Below are positions 33,901 to 45,900 of a stretch of 64,000 nucleotides of DNA, one piece after another. The notes under the pieces were generated by a model, which worked only from the letters and a program-made list of their open reading frames with translations, ran no database searches and was not told where the DNA came from. Source of the stretch: Elmis aenea (taxonomy: Eukaryota; Arthropoda; Insecta; Coleoptera; Elmidae); the NCBI GenBank assembly GCA_947652605.1, contig CANTFG010000205.1, positions 62,001 to 126,000 of the forward strand, in the 5' to 3' direction. Positions within the stretch are counted from its first letter, which is position 1. Each line of letters starts with the position of its first letter. The position numbers were made by a program, and so were the translations under genes.

Positions 33901-36900
33901 ACTGAAGAATACGTAGATCCGTCCACACAAGGTGCCACTTGTGCCGAAATTATCGAAGAGGCTAAGAAAATTGAAGCAAAGAAACCATTAAAAGTTAAGC
34001 AAGCAACTTCTAATAGTGTTAGTAATAAGCCTGTAGAAGAAATTAAGGTTCAGCCAAGTCAAGAAAGTGTTGCTAATAATGTAGATAAAGAAAATGTAAA
34101 AGAAATTAGTAAAGAATCTCAACCAACTGAAAAATTGGAAGATAAGCAAAAAACAGAAGAATCCAAAATACCTGCAAAACGAAAAGTTATCAAAAAGAAA
34201 GTATTAGGTGATAAAAATGAAAATTCTGTTGCTAAACCTGTAGAATCGGCCATCAGTGATGTGGCCGATAAAAGTGATGACAAACGAACAGAAACAAAAG
34301 AACAAAAGGCTGAAAATTTACAAAAAACCGGAACAACAGAAAGCAAAGTAGAAGATGCTCAACCTCCGAATAAGCCAGTTGAACGACGACGGTCTAGGAT
34401 ATTTGAAACAGCAGAAAAATTCCAAAGTATGATCTCCGCCAACGAAACTGTTAGTAAACCAACAGCAGTCGAAAAACCTAAAAAACTCGTCATACCAGGA
34501 GTTAGTGTGGGTGGTTTTAAAAAAGAATTTGAAAGGAAAGCTAGTCTTACATCGACGTCACCTCCCAAAGTTAAAAACAACCTCTCCAAAAAAAATGTTA
34601 GTGTGGATAAAGAAAAATCAGTTAGTCAAGATGAATCGGCTAATACAACACCAGTCAAAAAAGAAACAAAAGTTGAAATTGAAGAAAATGTACAAAAACC
34701 TAAAGAAATTAGCCCAATTGAACAGAAAGAAAGTGGAGAAGTAACAAATGCAACTGCAGGAACACCAGAACCAGTTAATGATGAACGAAGAAAACAAGTG
34801 AAAAATGCAGTTAATATTATTTCCAGTGTACTAGATAAAGAAGGGACTAGGAAATCAAAATCTAGGCCTTGTATTAGAAAACCTCCTGTACCGTTTGGTG
34901 TTAGTGGTCGATCAGCATCAGGCAGTATTGGAATGATATCTTCTCCGTTATCACCACCATTACCTGAGAAGTTTATTGCAAAACGAGTAAGTACAGGGAC
35001 GATTTTTAAAAAAGTATGTTATTTGTTTCATAGACAAAAGAATATAATTTGAAATAACAACAAATGGAATAGATATTTGAATAATAATAATAATATTTTT
35101 AGACAATGTCATTAAAAAGTAAATTATGTAAAGTATATACTTTTATATTTAAAGAAAAATTTAAATTTTGTTGCTTAATGGTCATTTTTTACTTTTGCCA
35201 TATACAGTGTGTCCAAAAGGTATGGAATATGCTATATATCTCAGTAAATATTCACTTTAGGGAATAATGTTTTGAATAAAAGTGTTTGGTACTTAGTTTT
35301 CCACCATAAGACAATTTTTAAATACTATTTTTTCGAATAACAAAAGCGCAATAAAAAAACAATTGAATTTTTTAAATGGCAAGGTACCCCCATATTATAC
35401 TCATTTGACAGAGAGAATTTTTTTTCTCTTTTTAATGATAGGGTCACCTTAAAAATTAAGCTTATGCTAAGAGGCCGGAAAATATCGAAAATTTAAAAGA
35501 TCCTATTAGAGAAATTACACCTGAAATGGTTGGGAATGTTATAAACGTATTTAAAAACCAAGATTATCATTGCGAAGCTGTAAATGGTTCACAGTTTGAA
35601 CACTTATTGTAGATTTCGTCAAAAAATTTTAGTTCTTATGATTTGTTTGTTAGAAATAAACAAATATTATAATAAATAATTTTTGTGTTTTTCTCAAAAA
35701 GTTGGTTAAGTAAGGGTACTAAAGTTTTGCATCATTGAAAAGAGAAAAAAAAAGTCTTTATCAAATGAGTGTAATATAAGGGTACCTTGTAATTTAAAAA
35801 AAAATCAATTGTTTTTCATTGCCCTTTTGTTATTCAAAAAATAATAATTTTAATTTTGTCTTATGGTGGAAAACTAAGTAGGTATCAAACAACTTTTATT
35901 CAAAAAATTTTTCTCTAAAGTGGATATTTACTGAGATATACAGGGTGTCCCAGATTACATTTCCAGCATGGGGATCTCGCTTATTATAAGAGATACAGGT
36001 TTGTTTAAATTAGATGAATTATTCCTTGGTATAAGAGGAGCCACAATCAATTTTTAAAAGTACAAAATTTCTCGTGCTTCAGATGTTATAGCAAAAAATA
36101 TGAAAATGTCGTATTTCTTTTTTCTCTCATAACTTTTTTGTCTTAATTTTTAGAACAATTTTATTTGTACTTTCTTGAGGTACTTTTTAATGCAGAATGT
36201 AACTGTTATTTTAGATTATTTTTAACACCTACCATTTTTGAGATATTATCCCTAACTTCATTTTTTCTTATGGGCCGCGAAGTTGGTTATGGGATAGTTA
36301 AATGTGCTTTTTTTTCTCTTTAAAATGAGATATTACTTGCTACATCTATTTTTGAAACAAGTCGCAAAATGAAGAAAAATCGTATTTTACCCATCACTTA
36401 TCAAGCTATCTATGAAAATAAAAACAAAAAGCAGCTAATTAAATGTCAAGTGACAGTTACCAGTTGTCTGCGGTATCATTTATTAGAATTGTTTAGTATG
36501 TTTTGTAATTCGATAGTATTTGTGGTAATTGTTTTAATGATACATTAAAAAAAAAACGAAAAATTTGACATGTTGAGATGCTACATTCTATGTCATAAAA
36601 ACTGTGTAGAAGCTGAGCGAATATACTTAGAGCTATATCCCGAGAAAAGGCAACGAAGGATGCGTAATTACAAAAATTTGGAAATAAATTTAAAAGAATA
36701 TGGTTTTTTCGACTAACCAACCAAAAATCCAAAACAAATCAACAATTAATTAGAATTATTTCTTTTACACAGTGTCTTTTGCAAATAATGTAGCAATTCA
36801 ACATATAAAATTATTAATTAGTTGTAAATGTGCCCATAATTATATGATAACAAATTTGCTAAAAAGACTATTGAATTACACAACAATCCTAAACAATTCT

Positions 36901-39900
36901 AATAAATGATACCGCAGACAAATGGTAACTCTCATTTGACATTTAATTAGTTGTATATTGTTTTTATTTTCATAGATAGCTTGATAAGTGATGGGTAAAA
37001 TACGATTTTTCTTCATTTTGTGGCTTATTTATAAAAATAAATGTAGCAAGTAATATCTCATTTTAAAGAGAAAAAAAAAGCACATTTAACTATTTCATAG
37101 CCAACTTCACGGCCCATAAGAAAAAATGAAGTTAGGGGTAGTATCTCAAAAATGGTAGGTGTTAAAAATAATCTAAAATAACAGTTACATTCTGCATTAA
37201 AAAGTACCTCAAGAAAGTACAAATAAAATTGTTCTAATGATTAAGACAAAAAAGTTATGAGAGAAAAAAGAAATACGACATTTTCATATTTTTTGCTATA
37301 ACATCAGAAGCACGAGAAATTTTGTACTTTTAAAAATTGATTGTGGTTCCTCTCATACCAAGGAATAATTCATCTAATGTAAACAAACCTGTATCTCTTA
37401 TAATAAGCGAGATCCCCATGCTGGAAATGTAATCTGGGACACCCCGTATAGCATATTCCATACCTTTTGGACATACCTTTTGAACTCTATGTATGAAGAA
37501 AGTATTGTGACTGAAAATGTTTAAATTCAGGATTTCGACATATTTACACGTTTTGACTATTTTCACGATAACTTTCGTGTATGTGTATGTTCCAGATATT
37601 ATAGTTGTACATTTAAAAATTAGTCATTGATTTGTGTTTGTTTACTTATTATCTTAATTAATAACTAATGCATAGAGTATTTAAATTTTCACGTTGATCC
37701 GAAATTATGGAACACTTAATAGAAAAAGTATTTGGTTTATGTAGAAATGTAGTCAGTATTAGGGTCTATAATAAATCCTAATTGGATGAAATCTAAATTT
37801 CATATGTTAAGAGTAATTTTTTTATTAAAATGCCGATTGATTCATTGCTCTAATTTTAATTACAAAAATGCATATTTGCTTAAGGACTGTATGGTTGTTG
37901 AATGTCATAAACATTCGCATTTATAAAAATAAGATTAACGACAATGTCTGAAACCACAGCTTAAACTGTTAAGACATACAAATACATATGTTAAAACTCA
38001 CTTAATGGCCACACTAACTAGTTTTCATTTTTGTATTGCCTTTTTTTTGTTAAAAATTTTGTTTATGATCAATTTCTCATATCTTTATAAAACCTTCTGT
38101 GTAAAGATTCCAGAGGTCTATAATTTGTTTTTTGTGCGATCGTACTAGAAACAGCTGTTTGACGGACGCGTTAGCAGCCATAAAGTACTGCATTACCGGC
38201 GTTATCCTTAGCAACAGCCTAAAAAGTAACTTTTCAGGCCGTTACCCTTAGCAACGGCCTGAAAAGTCACTTTTTCGGCCGATACAGCGTAAATTTGCAT
38301 TAGAGCTAACAGCATACGCCATCTGTTAGTGACAGAATGTCATGTAGTTTCTTACCTATATTTTTGAAAAATACTAAAAATTTAAATTGTTTTTAATTCT
38401 ATCGCACAAAAAATGTAATATGCACCTCGGCCAAAACGTACCTACTTTTTGGCCTTGATACATAAATAACTATTTTGTGCGATCGTACTAGAAACAGCTG
38501 TTTGACGGACGCGTTAGCAACCATAAAGTACTGCATTACCGGCGTTATCCTTAGTAACGGCCGTAAAAGTTACTTTTCAGGCCGTTACCCTTAGCAACGG
38601 CCGAAAAAGTAACTTTTACAGCCGTTGCTAAGGAGAGGGCCGGTAATGCAGTACATACGTCGTCATCTGTCAGTGACAGAATGTCACGTAGTTTCTAACC
38701 TATAATTTTGAAAATTACCAAAAATTTAAATTGTTTTTAATTCGATCGCACAAAAAATGTAATATGCACCTCGGCCAAAACATACCTTTTGGCGTTGATA
38801 CATAAATAACTATTATCTGAATGCAAGTTCGATTATTTTTGGTAAGTCAATTATGTTAATTCAATATGTTTAACCAAAACCACAGAACATACACAAGCAG
38901 AATGGAAATCTCCTAGTTACAAAACGAAACCGTATTAGACTGCCATCTAAATAAGGCGCTGTGAACTTTTTAGCAAAGAAATGAACCGTAGCACGCGACT
39001 CTAGCGCCCAATTTATAAGGATTGTTCAAGCACGGCTGTGTACAATCCGACGAACTGTCGGGCATGCGTAGTATCGATGCTGCGCATGCTCTGACCGTTT
39101 GTTAGATCGTACATAGCCCTGCTTAAACAAACCTATACTTAACTTTAATATTTCTGATTAAAAAAATATAATTCATTTTAAAACAATAAAAAATGGTTTG
39201 ATAGAATTACTAAAACCTTATATTATTTGGTTATAAATTAAAATACGCAAAAAAAAAACGAAAATTAAAATAATACAAATATATTCATAAAACTGTAGTA
39301 CATAGCACTAAAACATTGTTAACAAAAACATAAAAAAGGAGCATATAATTAATTAGTCATTTTAAATGGATAAAACCCTAGTAAAAATTTATTTTGTGTG
39401 GTTTACAATGTCGTCCTACATTTATTATAAATTGGTAATTGTTATTTTTACATCAGATGATCAGTCTCGTACATTACATACTATTTTGACATTTTTATGC
39501 TTAATTTGCTAAAATAAGATAATAATGATCTTAAACGAAATCATTACGAAAATTAAAAATGCTTTTTAAATATGTAAATGTATTTTGAATACAGATTTGA
39601 AAGCTAAACATTTTTTCTTTCTTGATTCTTCCAAAACAGTTATATTTAGCGAGTTGAAGACTTTATTTTTTAAATAGCGCGATAGCTAATATTTTATTTT
39701 CAGTCGTATATTTCCTACCTCTTTTCTTCCTAACTGCATTATTAATTTGGTTCCAAAAAGAAATTCCAACTGTTGGAGAAAGTTTCTCCGTTAGTTTAAT
39801 AAAGGACGTTTTCACTGAAAATTTTGTAGCTCGCGATTAGGGTCCGGAAAGTTGTGCATTATAGTTTCTATACCGCTGAAGTTTATTATGCAACATTTTC

Positions 39901-42900
39901 TCTTCATGTTTTATGAGTATTTGTTAAGTTTTTTAATTATTTATTACCACTTATTACTTTTATTTTTGACTTTTTACAATAAATTAAAGTTGACGCCAGG
40001 TATCTATTACCATTTTAAATTTAAATTTCTGCGCTACTATGTTAGCAACCAATCATAATAATGTGTATAGTTGTTGTGCTACTAAAATTAGTGGAATCTG
40101 TAACTATTTTAAACATTTTCACTAGCGCCACCTGAATAAGGCGCTTGGTACTAAATCAAATTACGGTATTGCGTATGCATATGGAAGTGCCACCACCCTG
40201 ACCAAAACTGAAAAACCATTCAGGTTATACAGTTTTCTTTAAATAACTTGTTTGGCGACAATGCAAATTTAAACCTTAAAATTGGAATGTTGAAGTTGAT
40301 ATAACTTAAATGGTCATAAATAAATGTCTCTTTTATGGTTTGAAATGTATGTACCAATAAATAGATCATAAGGTACAAGCGAATTACTTCAAGTGCTAAT
40401 CGAATTATAGGTGTCTTATCATTTGAAAATAATGTGATTTCCATAGCCACAAAGCGAATTACATTGTGACTGATACCTACCAGAATAATCTGAATTTTAT
40501 TTTTAAAATGTTGAATCGATTATTTTAATCATATAAGTGATCAATTTAATTTTAGTTAGTTATTGGGAGCCATCTTTAATATCATTTAATTTTTCAAATC
40601 TAGGAACTTACTTAACAATGGTAGGTGATTCCATACATTTAAAATGCTATATTCAGTTGTGAGACAGGGTTATAAATTAATTTTTAAGAAACAGATATTT
40701 TAGCGTAGATTTTCTACTATTTAAAAATAGTCATTTGTACACTAGTAACTGACTAAATATTATTTACCTTAGGTCACTAATGATGAGAAAATTACACCAG
40801 CAGCACAGACTTCATTGCCAGCACAAGTATTAGATGAAGAAAATACAGAAGAATCTCCTGAAGAAAATAAAACATCCTCCGTAGAAATAACTTTAAAATC
40901 GGCAACATTGCCTCGACGTAGAACAACAAAAGCTGAAATTCAGTTGGATTATCCTGTGCCCAAACCTGCCACTATGGAATTTAAGACTGAAATGGCACAT
41001 CGTGTAGTTAGTCCACCAAAGTTACCAACACAACGTAGTGAAATAACTGTACCAATATTGTCACCTAAAGGAACAGGAATGCATAGGTAAAAATAAGCTA
41101 TTTTAAATCTTTCATAATTTAATGTATTTTTTACAATGCGCGTTTTAGATCTGCATCGGTAGACGCAGAAAGTAAAGTTAAACAATCTCCTAGGGAACGA
41201 ATTATCCCAATATCATTTGAAAAAGTAGGAGATGATGTAAAAGAAAATGCTCCTTCACCACCCGTTAAGGCACCAGCATCGAAAATCCTTCAGAATCAAA
41301 GATCACCAGCATCACAAAGGTAAATTATTGTTTAATCAGACACTTTTTTAACAATTTGCAAATGTTTAATAATTTTTTTTTTTAAAATTAGATCGAGCAG
41401 TCTTTCAAGACAGTCTACTCTAGAATCAGATTCAGAAACTACCATATCTGGGGAACCTATACGCAAATCTCCCAGGGAATATATTATACCCATTGCTGTT
41501 GAAGGTGGAGGATATGTTACGCCCCGTGCTGGTAGCTTAGAACCTAGTGATACCACCAGCACTGCTAGTAATTTATCTAAATCTAAATTTAATAAACCTA
41601 GAAGAATGAGGTAAGTAAATGATCCAATTAAACTTATTCAGAATACTATTATACAGGGTGTCCCAAATTCGAGTAAATGCATGGGGATCTCGCTTATTTT
41701 AAGAGCTACGAGGTCGATTAAATTAGGGCAAAGTTGCGAAATTAGATGCTTAACAAATATCTGCAAAGAAAATTTTCATAGCTGCCTTAGTTCAAAAGTT
41801 ATTCAAGAAAAACTGAAAAAATTGATTTTCGTTTTTTGGTCCTATTTCCTACATTTTTTAAGATATCGACAATCTGGAAGCATTTCTCCATGGCAACTTC
41901 TTACGCTTTATATTTTAAGATAACATAGAATTTCCAATAACATTTCGTGTCTTCAGAACCATCAACTTCATTTTGTTAAATACGGCGCAAAAATTTTAAT
42001 CTTATAGTCGGATAGCATTTTGTCTTCTGATTACAATGATATATGACACTTAATATCTAAAATGATATTTTACCACAACAATTTAAGAAAAACTCATTTT
42101 GTCCAATTTTTGAATCAAATAATCTTGTACAAAAAAAAAAGCAAAATAAAAAACAAAACAATTTTTTTGTTTTTTTGTTGTTCTGGTAAAACTGTCACTT
42201 TGACATTAATATGATCTTGATTAATTGTATAGCTTGCAACCAGCTAAAAAAATTTTGAATTTGTGCTTTTTTTTATTAAATAATAAATAAATAAATAAAA
42301 AACACTTTTTAAGGAATTCGAGATATGTCATAATATACACAAAATGTTGTTTTCTCATGGCATGCTTTTTAATTTTCAACAGTTTATTAAATAGGCACTT
42401 CATTAAAATCAATTACAATATCATATTTGTAACACCTTTTATTTTCCATAATTGACAAAAATTATTTTAACAATACTCCGCAATACACGAAGGGATAGCG
42501 AATAAATAAATAAATTAAAAATGTACTACCAGAACATAGTGAAAATAAAAATTGCGAACAAAAGCACAAATATCAAAGAATTTCTAGCTGGTTGCAAATT
42601 ATACAAATAATCAAGATCATATTAATGTCAAAATGACAGTTTTAACAAAACAACAACAAAAGAATTGTTTTTTTTTGTTTTTATAAGATTCTTTGATTCA
42701 AAAATTGGACAAAATGAGTTTTTCTCAAAATTTTGTGGTAAAATATCATTTTGGATATTAAGTGTCATATATCATTGTAATCAGAAGACAAAATGCTATC
42801 CGACTATAGGATTAAAACTTTTGCGCCATATTTAAAAAAATGAAGTTGGTGGTTCTGAAGAGACGAAACGTTGTTGGAAATTCTATGTTATCTCAAAATA

Positions 42901-45900
42901 TAAAGCGTAAGAAGTTGCCATTGAGAAGTGCTTCCAGATTGTCGATATCTTAAAAAATGTAGAAAAAAACGAAAATCAATTTTTTCAGTTTTTCTTGAAT
43001 AACGTTTGAACTAAGAAAGCTATGAAAATTGTCTTTGCAGATATTTGTTGAGCATCTAATTTCGCAACTTTTCCCTAATTTAATCGACCTCGTAGCTCTT
43101 AAAGCCGGGTCCAGATTTGCGAGCAAAAGTGGGAGCCGAACCTAGCGCAATCCATCATTTTAGCGAGCCTGCTAAATACCAACACTTGGCTGACTGCGGT
43201 TTTGTTGCACTCGTGAACCTGTGGTCGTATTAAACTATTAAGAGGCAGGCTCGCTGAAATGGTGGACTGCGCTATGTTTGGTTCCCACTTTTGCTCGCAA
43301 ATCTGGACCCGGCTTAAGATAAGTGAGATCCCCATGCATTTACTCGAATTTGAGACATCCTGTATATAGGGTTACCAACCTTGGGTTGTAAGAAAAGAGT
43401 ACAGTACAGATTAAGGAATTGGGGAAGGAGGGGGGTATTAAAAATTATATGTATACGAAATACAATACAACTTTTATCAAAAATGAAATTTTCTGAGAAA
43501 TCCATGATAAAAAACTTTTTCATTTGTTGCATACTTTTTGAATGACGCTGTATGTAATTTCTATTAAATATGATGCAAAATGGTAAATTATTTAATGATA
43601 TTGTAACCGTAAATGGCAATAAATGTTGTTCCGCAATGAAGTATATTTTTATCAAAGTTGCAAGTACTTTTTTCTGACCGAAATCTCAACAATAACAAAC
43701 AAATTAGCAAAATGGCAAAATTCTACAGTAGGGTCAATAAGTAATCAGAGTTGGGTAAATTGACGATGTAGCTTTGTATACACGGAAAACAACGAAAAAA
43801 AAAAATTTTTTTGTGTCTTTTTGTTTTGACGCGATCTGCGTGAAAGACAAGTTGTAATTTATTTTACACAGTAATATTAATGTATTTTATGATGGTGAAC
43901 AGTTTATTTTAATTTTATATTCACCAATCATTAAAGAAATGATAAATAAAATGTAAGTTTTTTTAAATAAAAATATGAGAATTTTCAACAATTTGGTTAT
44001 ACCGCGGTTATCATATAACACGGGTAGGATACAACTTCTGCAAACCGGTGTTGTAACTATAATCGGCTTTCATTTAAATAATACTTTTAATATTTCGCAT
44101 AAAAATTTAATGATTTTTATTATTTGCTCTGTAAAACTCAAAGAGCGGTATAGAATGGGTTCCATTAAATTTTATTTATTTACCGTATTGTAATTTATTA
44201 ATTTATTCTCACAATCTCACAAAATAATTAAACAAATCACAACGGAAGAACTTAAGCGTAAGCCTACCAGCATTGGAATAGTTTTGGTCAAGTGGTGGGG
44301 TGTTGCTACAGTGGCGGTAATTTCGTACAATTCAAATAAAACGAGCAATTGTGAAAGATAACACTGGGTAGTGGGTACGAGCAATTATTTTTGTAACGTT
44401 TACCGCTGCTTGCAATTTATTGTGTGGAAATTGTGTTTTATGTCAAATGTATTATGTTGGTTGAAGAAAGTGTTAGATAATCTGATTTAAAAAAAAAAAT
44501 TAATTCAAAGTTCCAAAAAGAGTACAATCGGCTTCGATAAGTGAAAAGTAAGAGTACGCTGTTTTACAACTCCAAAAAGAGTACATGTACTCTTTAAAGA
44601 GTACGGTTGGTAACCCTACCTGTATATTGTTTATTATTTCTGTAGTGATTAATTAATATTTTGTTATTAGGTTTACTAATTTTCTTCAGATTTGTTTAGT
44701 TGGTTATACTTAAGTTTTATCACTCAATATTGCCAACAAAATGAAAGTTCTGTTATAAAATTAGCCAACGCATTTTTGTATTTTTGTTGTATCACAAAAC
44801 TTCAATTACTGTTTATATTTGCATGGAAATGAACAGAACCAGATTAAAATTTTAAGGCTTCTAAAATATTAAGACAACAGTATGAAATAACTAGAAAGAT
44901 AGAGAATTGAAAAGCTTTCAAACGATTTAATTAAATTATGGGGCACAGTTAAAAAAAATAATAGTTTACCACCTCAAAACTTTTCGGTTTTTGTAAAATC
45001 TATCTGCATATTTAAATGTTTTATTGAATCAAGTATAGATAGAGCTTTATATTTTGAAATAAAGAAGTTACAAGACTGGAAAGTTCTTTATTGGAATCTT
45101 ATATTAAACACAGTGAATAAAATAGTTTTATAGTTTTTTTTAGAATGTATGCTTTAAAATTCATATTATTGTTGCAAGAGATATGATTGTCGTAAATAGT
45201 GTTAAAGCCTTACAAAAATATTGTAAAATAATAATGGTGCTATTTGCTGTATTTGAAAACTTTACATGATGTACATTTATTGCAGTTCATTATTAAGTGA
45301 TCGTGAAGGATCTGAAGATGAATCTCCATTTGGAGCATTACATCGTCATAGTTCCTTTGGTAGAGATAGCGATACAGAAGATCCTAGAAGAGATATGTTC
45401 CGCATGCATAGTCTGAGGTAAAAATATTTCGAGAGATAGTAAATATGTAAAGAAAGAATAATTAAGTATTTTTATTGTTTCTTTGCACTTGGCAGATGTG
45501 GGGTAATATATTATTTGGATTTTTTTTTGTTCTTGGCAATTAGCCATTGAGTAATTTTTGTGTCTAAGAAATCACAAATATATACGTAGTTCTACCGTTC
45601 CTTTGGTCATAGCACTTGTTTTCAATTTATTACTAAACTGTCAATTTAATTAATACCTTTTATTGTACAGGAGTTCAAGACCAAGAAAAGCGAAAGTAGA
45701 GCACAACGATTCATTCAGTTCAGGTGAAGACGATGACGATGATGGATTTGAAATATTAACAGCTGAGAATCTTTTCTCCACACTTTTATCAAGGGTAAGA
45801 CTGTTAAGAAATTATTAGTTTCTATAAATGTGTTTGCAGTGTTATGGCGGCTTTACATAAATATTCTTAAATATTGCCAAAAAATTCGGGAGGTAATTTC

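Larger units (their letters stand above)
35203..37474 (+). mobile_element. Palindromic element A with transposase 3' end, interrupted by element B
   Basis: The left end TACAGTGTGTCCAAAAGGTA at 35203 has its inverse at about 37451-37474. The arms (35203 to about 35410, and about 35755-35938 plus 37449-37474) pair closely. The unpaired loop carries the end of a transposase frame at 35472-35612: [17 protein letters not shown], then NGSQFEHLL and a stop, the usual C-terminus of many insect Tc1/mariner-type transposases. Element B was inserted into the right arm at a TA near 35939, so B is younger. Confidence 0.85.

Noticed and set aside
33711..34589. Open frames on the minus strand opposite NUAK exon 6
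   Set aside because: Shadows of the Lys/Glu-rich coding frame on the + strand.
43975..44193. 72-codon open frame inside the hAT element at 43367
   Set aside because: No resemblance to hAT transposase or other family; composition as in the surrounding AT-rich sequence.
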